Both the position numbers and the translations under genes were made by a program. A stretch of 64,000 bases of DNA from the NCBI GenBank assembly GCA_014338405.1, contig JTDE01000972.1, positions 25,161 through 89,160 of the forward strand, given 5' to 3'. The DNA comes from Paragonimus skrjabini miyazakii. Its lineage: Eukaryota; Platyhelminthes; Trematoda; Plagiorchiida; Troglotrematidae. The first letter of the stretch is position 1, and the number at the start of each line of letters is the position of its first letter. The notes below the pieces were generated by a model. It searched no databases and was not told the DNA's origin. It saw nothing but the letters and a program-made list of their open reading frames with translations. This document shows positions 35,229 to 46,958 of this stretch, one piece after another.

Positions 35229-38200
35229 ACAGATGCTTTTGTTAGTACGCAGTGCTTCCGTTACAATACAGTTTCAAGGAACTTTCCAGTAGTTGGCCTG
35301 TCAACCCAGTGGATGACTCCAAGGTTGTGAATGTTTATCACGATTTAAACGGAAATCGTTTTACTTTGCCCAGTAGGAAAACAAATAAAGTTTAACTCAC
35401 CGCTGTGTTAAATGTGTGCATTACAACCAAGCGGTGAAGGAAGCGAGACTAACTTTCAATCTTTCTTTTTCGGAACTACCGGCTGAAATTATCCAGCGAT
35501 TGAATAAATAATAATCAACTGAGAAGGGTGTTCGCTACCCAACAACTAAATCACTTTGTGCTAATTAATAGATCGGTATTCTTCCATTTTCTCAAGCTGT
35601 ACATTTTTGTTGATTCTAATTTAATGAAAATCCAGCGGAACGTGATTTGCCATAGCAACTGAGATACAAACTATAGACAACCGCAACAAAACATAGATGC
35701 TTTTTGTACAGCCGTTAAAGATGATTGACTTAATTTGCTAAAAGCATCCTCATAACGTTTTGGTTTGAGGATTGGTCAGACCTGATGTGATTAGATTATC
35801 AGTAGTCAATATCTCACCCAAAAAAATTTTCCCGAAAGGCTCCTTCGTTGGCCACCTAAGCCAAAGTGCAATTTTCGTGACATGTGTGAACGGGAAGTTT
35901 GCCGCCTTTGTGCCAGTCAAGGACTAACAGTACAAGGTGTGATGTGCGAACTAGATAAAAATCAATTTATAAACCCATAATACCATGGATATCACGAAGT
36001 TTCACCCCAACTACAGAAACTTGTTATTGGTAACATAAAAACATCTTTATTGCTAGCACGTAGTATGACGAATTCTTTATTTGTAAAGCGGTCTAGTTTC
36101 AAGATATCTGATTGTCGACTGGATTTGAATAAACGGAATGATCCAAATAGATCTACTCTGTGTAGCTTCCGCTAATGTTTGTTATACGAAAAAAACTAAA
36201 GAATAAAACGTGGTTCCTTATGGTTAAACAGGTTAGCAAAATAATACTTTTTGAGTGAGATTATACCATTATTAAAATTGAGGTATCCTTGAATCATATG
36301 GCGTCTTATAATGTCAGAATAATTTAGAGAACTACTTCACTACAGACTGAAGGCAACTGACTGGCTAACATGTGACAAAGTGAATGATTTGTCATGTTGC
36401 TCCCCTGTTATGATTAACCATCTTTCTTCTGAAGAAACGAAACTTACAAGCTGTCATCAGTAATGTTCATTTAATTTCAGTGATACTATCCAAGCAGACC
36501 TTATCCGGTCTATTTGTCTCATGTAATTGTTCGGGACAGATGTTCTCACACGACGCTTATAGATATTTCCCACCCTGTAATTAAAACAGCCTATTCAGGG
36601 CTTTTTCCCCTGAAACTTTGTCAATTATTCGATCTACCAAATGCACAAACGCCGAGTTTACTGTATGGCATACTGACAAAAAACCGGTTAGCGTAAATGC
36701 ATCTGAAAACATCTAATTACGTGTTTTTGGAACAGATGTTTTTTCCGTGGGTTATTATTTCATTGTTTGGTCACATGTTTGAAATTGGATTTATTTAACG
36801 CTGCACAACAAGCAGCCAAAAGCAATAAACTAAAGAAAATAAGTGGTAAGAATGATGAGTAAAGGTTATAAACAATAACAAAACGAATAAACATTTCAAC
36901 GCTAGTTTTTTACCGTTCGTGTGATAGTAGCATTTTGTTGTGTTTTGTTTAGTTCAATGATTACGTAATGCAGATATCACTCACAGGTTACAGGAAAACT
37001 ATTTTTCGGTTCTGAATGTAATTGCTTGAAGCCAAACGTACTAACAAGAAAATGGGCACAGCTAGATGTCAGCATTTTTAGCATTATGCTTGCCGTACTA
37101 GAACAAAAATAACCAGGCATATACATATCCTAAAGAAATGTGGTGGGATATAATGAAACAAATACATTTGGGTAACTTCTATTACAAATTAATAGTCATG
37201 CATAGTCCCAGTTAACTTTGCACAGTATTAAAAACGCAATGCATATTGGCACACATCAGCGTCCATTTTCTAGCTGTTACACTTAAATTCGTGATTGAAG
37301 TCAATCGTTCATTTCAACTGCTTAATATATCCATAAGTATGACGATTGAAGCTTTATAATCCATTTAGACAACGCTTAGTTCTGCCTGCACACAGAAAAG
37401 CTAGAAAACGACAACACAACCGTGAATGGGTTGAGTTAAACACTCGTACGAAATGAGCTTATCAGAAGTGTAGATTGACGTGATAGCTTCATTCAACTTT
37501 CAAGCGACGTCAATTATATATCAGCAAGATAAAGAGTTTAGGAAAAGTAAGGCGATGGAAATAATACATGAAAACATTTAAAATCAGAAGTGCGCAGATT
37601 ATTATATGACAACGGAGATTAACATATGCAGGAACCTGCATGTCAAAATTGAACACCCAATTTTCATGTTTACATTAAGTAAACATAATGGCATGAAATT
37701 TAGAGTTGTAATTTAAGATTCCCCCAAGGGAAAATGGACCATTCCATGTGAGTATTCAAAAAATACCGTGTTTGTGTGGAATGTCAACAGCACTCAGAAG
37801 GGTCCAAATATATAAATATGATTCTACGAGGTGGGACAGGCCGTTTCACTGTGAAAGTCGGATTACACCAAATGTAAAACCATCATTCCAGGCAAATCCT
37901 CAACTATTGCTACTATTGTTACCCAAAGTGTTTTGATGCAATTCGTTTGACTGGTGAACAAACGAATCATTCATTCAGTCCTGGGATTCTTCTGAAAGGT
38001 CCACAATCGAAGGCACCACAAACAATCCACGCTCATCGAACGAAATGGTGGTAACTTATAAACAAAAGCGTCACGAGACTACGGGGAGCATATTGTTGTC
38101 CACATGACAAAAAACTTTGAGATGTTTCACAGGTGACTGCATTCATTAGCTAATCGTTTCAGTTTAGGTGAAAATTTCGTTTAGTATACACAACGGAATA

Positions 38201-39038
38201 TAATGAGATGGAAACGGGAATTTGCGTAGCAAACCTTTGATAACTAATATCGTGGGTTATTCAGATTTTTTTCAACTTTGAAGGAATGAACATCTAAAAT
38301 AACTTTGCTAAATCGGGCGAACAAACAATTTCGTTATTTCTTGTATGTTGCTACTAGGGTTAACCAGATGGCGGACATAATCCTGTCAGCTGTGACACAG
38401 CTTATCTAAGTAAGAGTGAACACATGGTGCTCGCGGCAGACCAGCTGATATCATCCCTATGTTTGATACTGTTTCAATGCTCCAATAAAATAGCTATTCA
38501 CTCGTGTATAATCCGGGACCAGGCTCATAATAAGTCACCTTCATGTATTATGTATTTTGTCCCCAGAATGTGTGTACTTTTAACCAGTCGTGACAATATT
38601 TGGGGGGAGGGAAATTCTGGTTCAGCTGTAGGACGTTTGAGGGATACAAGACTAACGGCTGCTTATACACTCACGCAACAAGACACATCCACAAAGAAGC
38701 GTGTAATGCTAATTTTGTTTATGTGGTAGCTTGTCAGTAACATGTATACCTGCCATGGCAAGAGTTTGAATTCCGATACCATTTCAATCAATTTTTCATT
38801 GCTGGTCACATTAAACCTGATAAAACTGACATAAACAGAATTTCGGCTACGTTTGTTTGCGGGTGGTGCCCAAATGTGAGCGACTGCCTTGAAAGTGAAT
38901 TCAGAACGGCCCTGATAAGGTCAATGATGACCTGACGCTTAACGCTTCTCACCACTTCAAAATTACAAGGTGAACTCTCCGATAACTTCAAAAGTAAACA
39001 AATCTAAATTTTCTGTTCAACATTCTGACTACAAACAG
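35229..39038. other. No recognisable gene
   Basis: AT-rich. A 101-codon plus-strand frame at 38,424-38,729 has no start or domain evidence. No splice-supported coding sequence seen. Confidence 0.4.
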
Positions 39039-39143
39039 GATTGTCATATTGCTCCTCAGTGGCCAGGTAGACACCGTATTTTCCCAAACAACGTCAACGC
39101 GTCCGTAAAGAATTTGAGGGACAACTTCGCAAACAAATGTGCG
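39039..39143 (+). CDS. Candidate exon, unrecognised
   Basis: 105 nt between GACTACAAACAG and a strong donor TGTGCG|GTGAGT, phase 0 at both ends. It encodes DCHIAPQWPGRHRIFPNNVN and 15 more residues. An overlapping minus-strand frame is as long (39,278-38,988). No partner exon was linked. Confidence 0.25.
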
Positions 39144-42031
39144 GTGAGTGAGTGGTGTATTGAATATGGACGCGTTCGGCTTTGATCTGGCATGAACTCT
39201 ACTAACGAAAAACGAAAAAACAGATGCATGGGTGTACACACCTGTATTGTACTCAACTGACGAACATGAAGTACACATGCATTACCTTGAGGAAGTAATG
39301 CAATTTTACATACCCACATGTAATTCGGATTGTGAGTATTTGGATGTTATTCATCGAATACGGGTTATTATTCTACTTGCCTATACATTTCGTGCTGCTA
39401 GAAAGTGCTGGATAGTGTATAGATAATTTGGCTCATATGAAATAAACCATGGAAAAGACTGTAGTTCTGTTTTCACGTACACCTTTCAACTCAGTCCACT
39501 TCCGATAACCACCATTGTGCCTATCTTACTTTGCGTTCTATATAAAACTGTTGTGATGTGTTGCTTACAAAGATCATTAGCGATAGAATGAAGGAAGATG
39601 AATTGAGTCGAAATCATCACTTACGATTGAGAAACTCGTGTCGCCGTTGGCCATCTTATCCTGAGCTCATTTTTACGTAACCTACAACAGGTGAATTCAT
39701 GATTCACCAATGTGCCTACCAAATTCCAAATCAATTTCGAATGCTCCCGCTCTTGTTAATCTGCATGCCGAACTCTTCAAAATAGTATTGTCTCAAGTTA
39801 ACTACTAAGTACCGTACACTGAATTGAAGGACAAGCGATTATTGACTGCCGTATTCCTTCATGATTGTGATGGTATAAACATGACAAACGATGGCGGATG
39901 TGGAGATATATATCATCCTGTCGGTTACTAATTGATGAATAGATCAATGTCTCCTGATTTCCATGTAGTTGATCACCAACTAATATAATCGGACAATTTC
40001 GTCATTGCATCCTCAAATGCACAATAGATCAACAAATGAAAGTATTCGCACAAAGTGTTTTCTATGAATGCTGAACTGGATTTAGTAGACTACACAGAAT
40101 GAGAAATGACTACTCAATTTCCGAACCGGTCCGCTGATTAAGACAGTGTTCAACATTGAAGAGGTCGTAACACCACAATTAATGAAAATTATTCAAGACG
40201 TGACTGTGATCGGTTGTGATCGCATGGTGAAATGTCTATCGTAAAAGACACGGAAGAGATCAAATCAATTTCGTCAAAAGTGACGTACCATGTTGTTAGG
40301 AAGAACGCATTCGTGGCTTTTGTACCCCAGAGTTCTGGTCGCAATCGAAACCCTATGACTTATGTGTGGCACGTTCTAGATAAAAAATTCGTTTTTAGAG
40401 TTACGTCCTTAGCATCAACAAAAATTACACCGTTCATCACGAGGTTCGCTTAGGTCATGGTTGAACTGTTTGAACTACTGACATATGCTCAGTTATATGA
40501 ATATTATCCATTGCGAGATTTTCATTGCGCGGCTCCATTAATGGCAGGGAACTGATTGTGGAAGTTTCTTTTTCAGACTTGTAGTTTATTCATACTCTTA
40601 TAGGATGGATTAGAACAACAGGACCTGAAACATTTTGGAATGTTTTGAGAGTTCACACTCAAACCAACGTATATAACAGAATTTAGCACGACCACTGAGT
40701 AATATTGATCAAAGGCAACATGTTGTGATGAATAGAACAGAACGGTTAATTAGTATGCCACTTAACTGAGAACCTGTAATGATAACCTGTAATGCATAAC
40801 GTTCGTTCCATAAGAATGAAAGCTTCCTAGGCTGAAGTGAACGTGAAGCACAGAAAAAATTCTTTCCAATTGTTGAACCTAACGGTACCAATCCACTAGA
40901 AGTACGCTCTTGACGGACTGAATAGACAGGCGTATATTCGAATACTTCACACTGCTAAATTGACAAAAGTCCAGCAGTTGCTTGCAGTTACATAGAACGT
41001 GCACAAGGCGAGCGCTCGTGTGGCATGGTAACTAGCGAGTTGGACAATAAAGATTGTGCTTTATTGGATGACTTTCCGCTACAATATGACTATGAGAGAT
41101 CCATCTGTGACGACGTCTAACAAGCAAACTTGACGACATACAACCTAAAGGACATGTCAGAACCGACAATGATGTTGTGTGGTCTGCAGACACCATTGCA
41201 AGAAAATATTCTGAATGGCGCCAATATGTCGTGATTTGATTGGATGAACTCAAAACTTCTCCAATGTGTTTGTTGAGTGGATGCTTACCTAGTAAAGTCA
41301 GACCAACCGCTTTGTGAAGATAATTACACAGGAACCACTACATAGACAAAAACCAAAATCTCAAATATGGAAATGTGCGCCAATGAACTTTCCATGACAA
41401 ATGGTTCATCAAATCAAGGAAATGATTGGTAGATTCATATGAATGATTTGTTTAAGCTGGTGGCTAAATTGAAACAGAAGACCTGTCTATAAGACCCTGG
41501 TATACATAGATATAGAAGCAAGAAATCTGTCACGTATTCGCACGACATAGTTAGTTATCACGTTCTCACTATCTCTAACTAGAACAGATGAAAAGAAAAG
41601 CGGTTTATTTAGTGATATTGAAGAGAAATACTCGTTTTTATGGACAGATTGAACTTAGGGAAGTAGACGCGCAACCAATTCATATTCCCTGCCGATCGCA
41701 CCTCAAATAACGAAACTTCACACACCTCTTATTTATCAGACTAACGTTTTATCATATATGAATAATTTAGTCGAACAGATGGTATAGGAGTCTCGCTGAT
41801 GTTTAAATCTTGACTGTTAACTGCCCAGACATAACATCAATCAGGTAGGCAGCACAGAAATGCCAGTCTTTCTGCTGTGTTCTCTCAGATGAACGCAACA
41901 AAATCCTCATCAGTTTTAATCTGGAGTAGAAATCAGCCATGTCTGATGTTCCTTAGTGCAAAATTAACTGACCTGACAGTGCAGTTGATAGGCAACTACA
42001 AATGTTAAACGGTTAGCAAGAGAAAACTTAC
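39144..42031. other. No securely recognisable gene
   Basis: AT-rich. A plus-strand ATG-started frame of 73 codons lies at 40,232-40,453. On the minus strand, frames at about 41,960-41,815 (MADFYSRLKLMRILLRSSER) and 41,253-41,032 (with AATAAA near 41,055) could be downstream exons of the 42.0-45.7 kb gene. The phases do not connect them. Confidence 0.35.
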
Positions 42032-42175
42032 CATCTGCTTAGATTCTCAAATGGGACTAAATCGTTATCATGTTTAACCACGAAATAGAAAGTTGGCAGC
42101 AGTTCCGTGTTTGACTGGCAGTACATTTCGTACGAAAGCCTTTTTTCAATAATTATGAAAAATAATGGGTAACTA
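42032..42175 (-). CDS. Exon 4 seen of the 42.0-45.7 kb gene
   Basis: 144 nt: 1 nt, 47 codons, 2 nt; acceptor TTATCGTCTCAG and strong donor AGATG|GTAAGT. It encodes LFFIIIEKRLSYEMYCQSN and LLPTFYFVVKHDNDLVPF. The frame continues upstream past the chosen acceptor to about 42,219, so the 5' border may be earlier. Confidence 0.45.
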
Positions 42176-45100
42176 CTGAGACGATAAATAATCTTTTGTG
42201 AGGAATTATATCTTGCCACATTACAGATGAATCAGATGATGTGTAGCATAATCCATAAAAGTAGGCGTTATCCAGATAAGTTACTAAGGCTTATCCGGCG
42301 TCTAAATGCTGTGAATAAGAAGCATATGTGAAAATGCTTACTGGTAATCTATTAGATGTGTAAAATATGTTAGCATGAAGAAAAACAACAAAAATGTTAA
42401 CACTGTCAACTTTGCGAGTGTGGATGATGAATGTCAATTGTAATCTGCAGTCTTACTTAGGTAGGCTACAGAATCAGCAGTCGAGCAGAACAGCTAGCGA
42501 GAAAAAAATTCAAACGTACACGAAAGGCGTAACTAACATGTGAAGACACAGCAATGCCTTTAATCCATTTGCATACGCAATCATACATTTGGGCTTGCTG
42601 AATGCAGGCGGTGATTGCGTGGTCCATATTACAACGAAGCGATTATGGAACTTTAACAAATCTAATGATTTTGTTCCGTTTTTTGGAAAGCGAAAGTACT
42701 TGCAAGAACAGCAGTGAGTTTACAGTTGTGAACCAATAAAACACAGACAGTCTGTCATTCTCAAGGAGTGAATTGCAAACATATACCACGCATGAATAAC
42801 TCGGAAAGCCATCATCTTCTCATGGGCGAGNNNNNNNNNNNNNNNNNNNNNNNNNNNNNNNNNNNNNNNNNNNNNNNNNNNNNNNNNNNNNNNNNNNNNN
42901 NNNNNNNNNNNNNNNNNNNNNNNNNNNNNNAGTGTGGATGATGAATGTCAATTGTAATCTGCAGTCTTACTTAGGTAGGCTACAGAATCAGTAGTCGAGC
43001 AGAACAGCTAGCGAGAAAAAAAATTAAACCTACACGAAAGGCGTAACTAACATGTGAAGCCACAGCAATGCCTGTAATCCATTTGCATACGCAATCATAC
43101 ATTTGGGCTTGCTGAATGCAGGCGGTGATTGCGTGGTCCATATTACAACGAAGCGATTATGGAACGTTAACAAATAATGATTTTGTTCCGTTTGTTTGGA
43201 AAGTGAAAGTACTTGCAAAAACAGCAGTGAGTTTACAGTTGTGGACCAATGAAACACAGACGGTCTGTCATCCTCAAGGAGTGAATTGCAAACATATACC
43301 ACGCATGAATAACTCGGTAAGCCATCATCTTCTCATGGGCGAGTTTGTTTACTTTTTATAGCTGGTAACTGCATAATTTATCAACATAATATTTCGGGAC
43401 TTTAAAACGAAATGTAGAAAAAAACACGAATTTGCAAGGCACATTTTTGGTATGGTGTCAAAGCTTACTTTTGACAGCATACGTTTGAGTCCAACTTAAT
43501 TTCCAATGTTTCAGAACAGCATGTGATTAATTCACAGGAGTTTCATAGCTTGTTCCGAATATCTGAACCTAATGGTTGACAAGTACATCAATGCACAAGT
43601 TCAAAACTTCTTACTGGACCTGACAAACACTGCGGAGTTTGTATAACAAACGTAAAGAGGAAACAAGCAAACATCCATCTATTACAATGAATACCATATT
43701 ACATGCCCAAAATCGCAGACGAACAACGTTATTTTCCTACCTAAAAATATCGAATGAGATGCATGATGCAAGAAGAAGTTTTAAAAAAAGGTTGTTCATC
43801 ATTGTTAAGAGGCGTGTCAAATAAACATTCCTTCGGGGAAAGCATTCTGAATGATACGGGAACTCGTTTATCGTATGGGAAATATTTTCCTTGCCATTTT
43901 CATACCGACAGTTTGCAATTTCACAGCTGGTTATCTTAACAGGAAAGAATTTTAATAATTTTAAACAATTAGCTTTACTAAACGATGATCAAATTCATAC
44001 GACATTGATTGAAAGACCATGACGATTGCAGATATTTTAGAAAGTTTCGCTTTCGGTAACCTTCTAAGCTCAAAGACAGAATCACTTTTACTATTGCTTC
44101 CGTTCGTGCAAGAAAGTTGGCCACGTTTGTGAAGAGATTCCGAACCTCATCGTTTACAGTTGTAGCCGATGACTGGTTTGAAGCAGTGTATTGGAAAAAC
44201 CCTATGCCACTTCGTGTTAATGAGTAAAAATTGTTGGCTTCAGCATTATTTGTTTAATATTGTACACATGTTTTAGCACCTTTCGCAAAAAATAGAAAAC
44301 TTCTTCCTCAGCATCAGACAATAAGACCTCTTGCCAAAGTACAGTATCATTGCATATCTTTGCTCTCAACAGTCTGCAGACTTCAAGTATCGTAAGTAAT
44401 AAGACGTGGTCGATGGTCATTAGTCTAGCGATATCACGGTATACGTGATAAGACTATCGTATGCAAATATCCTTTACCCTTTAGTGACTAAGTTTGATGT
44501 TATTAGAATAAATGATCGGTATCACGACAACCCTAGTTGTTAACCCTGTGAATTGCATTCAAGAAGTGCGATACAATTTGAACAGTATCCAAATATTATC
44601 CCACAGATTCACCGAGTTTAGATCGACAAACCAAACTTCATTCAGTATGCCCAGTAAGTCCAGAAAACTAAAAGGTTTTACGAAGTCTTAACCTCGCGGA
44701 TTACAGGGCACATCATGTTTTTTCTGTTGAAACACTTGAGGACGTTCGTTACCCTAGTTGTTTACTTATAGAAAGTTCAACTGTATAAACAGTGATAAGT
44801 GTCTTGATAGAGGACGCCGTAAACAATATTACTGGGTGTCGTTTTTACCATCAACCTTTACCTCTCAAAATCGCACGAACACTGGTTTTTAAGAAACGTG
44901 TTGGCTGCCATAAACAGAACGTTCGCATTCCACAAGTTTGGTAAATGAAGCATAAGTCTGTACTAGTTGTTAAGTATTAACTCAAAGCATACCATAAGTA
45001 GCCATAAATTGATCAATACCAGAAAACTTTGAAGAATCTGATGGACATTTGAATTATTCTCAAATTTTGCTTTTATGACCGTAACCTCGGTGCTATCAAA

Positions 45101-45713
45101 ATGGTCACTTGATTAATGACTGCTACTAATCAGTAACATGTCAGTGGACCAGTTTCAATCATGAGTTCACTTATATGTTTCTTGCTTGTCAGCCGCACCA
45201 GATGACTGGCAACAGAAAAGTTGAAATGTTGAATTTGGATACTCAATTTGGCAAACATTGGTCAATAAGGGGTTAATGAGAGCATAATACGGTTACAATT
45301 GGCTGTGAACCTTAAAGACAACCGCACTAATGACCACTAAACGCAGAGTGTCGCCTGTACAAAAATTTGCCCAAATAAGCCACAAACAAAGATTCAAAAT
45401 TGTGATGCTGTACGTTTGTTATAGGAAATCACAAAGTGTAAAACGTCATGGTGAAAGAAGAAACGTCCTAAAGTCACAGTACTTTTTGTACTCATGAAAA
45501 CAAAGGAATTATAGAGCATTAGTTTGGTATTTATGTTAATATATGGGTAGCAGCTAGGTCTAGCGAATTGGTAAGACAATCTACCGCTCACAAAATGTCC
45601 CCATATAATGTATACAGACGGCTGATTCGAGAGAAAATCCAAATTTTTTTTAAACATAAAAATTTGCGCTGTTCTAAAATACTCCTCCATACATAACGCG
45701 TATGCCAATTTGG
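42032..45713 (-). CDS. Unidentified gene, four exons seen, spans the assembly gap
   Basis: Minus-strand exons 45,713-45,592, 44,453-44,280, 43,934-43,827 and 42,175-42,032. The first three join in one frame at phase 0 junctions. The fourth needs two bases from its predecessor while the third ends in phase 0, so at least one exon between 43,827 and 42,175 is missing, possibly in or around the gap. The combined product has about 180 residues, rich in helix-forming Leu, Glu and Lys, without a clear signal peptide. I do not recognise the family. Both ends are open. Confidence 0.45.
42417..42830. repeat. Left copy of a 414-bp duplicated contig end
   Basis: Nearly identical to 42,931-43,343, with roughly 14 differences including small indels. 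The copy ends at the first N of the gap. Confidence 0.95.
42831..42930. other. Assembly gap, 100 N
   Basis: Exactly 100 N, the usual placeholder for a gap of unknown size. Confidence 1.
42931..43343. repeat. Right copy of the duplicated contig end
   Basis: Starts at the first base after the gap and repeats 42,417-42,830 in the same orientation. It is most likely the same genomic locus assembled twice. Confidence 0.95.
43827..43934 (-). CDS. Exon 3 seen of the 42.0-45.7 kb gene
   Basis: 108 nt, 36 codons, phase 0 at both ends; good acceptor ATTCTTTCCTGTTAAG. It encodes ITSCEIANCRYENGKENISH, then a Pro- and Cys-containing end (SECFPRRN). The donor AAT|GTTTAT is weak. Confidence 0.4.
44280..44453 (-). 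CDS. Exon 2 seen of the 42.0-45.7 kb gene
   Basis: 174 nt, 58 codons, phase 0 at both ends; acceptor CATACGATAG, donor CGAAAG|GTGCTA. It encodes RLMTIDHVLLLTILEVCRLL and QEVLLSDAEEEVFYFLRK. A strongly helical pattern. Confidence 0.45.
45592..45713 (-). CDS. Exon 1 seen of the 42.0-45.7 kb gene
   Basis: 122 nt: 2 nt plus 40 codons, after CTGTTTACGCAG and before GTGAGC. It encodes KLAYALCMEEYFRTAQIFMF and NLDFLSNQPSVYIIWGHF. Confidence 0.4.
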
Positions 45714-46836
45714 CTGCGTAAACAAGCTGTTAACATTTTTCAAGTTTTCGAAGGGTATGCTGGTGAATAGACGGTGAAAGACAGTGCGGCAATCAGGACA
45801 TTCATGGATTCTTTTAGTACAATGGGTGACAGTGCAAAAATTTTATTCTCTGCTACAATACGTACCAACCTACGTTTGAATCGATCTGGGCTATATATTC
45901 GAACGTATGGCTGTTAGCTGTTTCTTATTGATTGGTAGTTTCAACTTGAGTTAGTGTAGTTCCAGTTTGTAGGATTTTGCGTTCGTTCAAGTCATGATTT
46001 TTGAGGTCGGTGATTTCCCCGTCGTAGTTTTTAATAAGTGGTCTCGTTATGGAATTTGGCTGTTTCTAACATTCCCCCTATTCTCATTGAAATAATAGCA
46101 AAGTTTGACTGATTGTGATTAAGTGAATGAAACTATCACGTTGTAACAAAATATACACCGTGTTTTGCATGAGCAGTGTAAAATCTCCTAAAGACGTATA
46201 GTGACTACATTAAATCCGGAAAAGTTATTGCATTCTGAATTGTTGCAACAAACTACGTGACTATCGTAAATTGAAAAAATGATGTAAATTTATTTCGTGG
46301 AATAGAAACCATCTTATATGGTTCTAGAAGTCAATCGCTTTGAGGTTTGAAGATTAACATGTGGCGATTATCGTTGTCTAACGTTTAATTTTTCTGTGAT
46401 ACATCTGCTGATAGAAAAGACACTAACATTTCCTAGTTTTTTGTCGGGTCGTATTAACAGGTTATAAAAATAACCTACATCCAAATGCATCACGAACAAT
46501 GATAGGTCTGTTTAAGTAATCAATTTGCGTTGCAAAAAATTAACCGTCGTAAATATGGGTACAGAGGTTTGTTACTAAACGAGACGATGCGCCTTACATT
46601 GATTGGTTGGCCATTGCAGACATAACGCATGAATTATTCATCGGATTTTCTCGAACTTTCCCGAACAAAAGCTTGGCTTACATATACAACTTCAAACAGC
46701 ATAAACCTAACTGCTATTAAGGCTCGCTTTGCACTTTCCAGAAGATAAATATCTGAGCAGGATTATCAAAAAGCTGACCTACCAACCTTCCTTATCTTAG
46801 GCTGACGTTATTGGGATGTCTATGTCAATCAGTCAG
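45714..46836. other. No recognisable gene
   Basis: AT-rich; no splice-supported exon found. Upstream exons of the 42.0-45.7 kb gene should lie in this direction. Confidence 0.4.
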
Positions 46837-46958
46837 TGAAATTCATACCATTCAATATAAAGTTAACCGTCAGAAAGACAGATATACGCAATGTGCATTT
46901 AAATTATGGTGTTGAAATGCATGAGAATACAAGTCTTGTTAGATTTATCTCACGGCGG
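46837..46958 (+). CDS. Candidate exon, unrecognised
   Basis: 122 nt: 2 nt plus 40 codons between CAATCAGTCAG and CGGCGG|GTAAAT. It encodes KFIPFNIKLTVRKTDIRNVH and 20 more residues. No partner exon was linked; it lies on the strand opposite both neighbouring genes. Confidence 0.25.

Noticed and set aside
41032..41253. Minus-strand frame with a nearby AATAAA, considered as last exon of the 42.0-45.7 kb gene
   Set aside because: Joining it at its best acceptor to the exon ending at 42,032 creates an in-frame TGA at the junction; other acceptors were not convincing.
43030..43302. 90-codon minus-strand open frame in the right copy of the duplicated contig end
   Set aside because: The left copy (42,417-42,830) carries a one-base deletion and a two-base insertion in the same stretch, plus many amino-acid-changing differences, so the frame is not conserved between what are probably two haplotypes.
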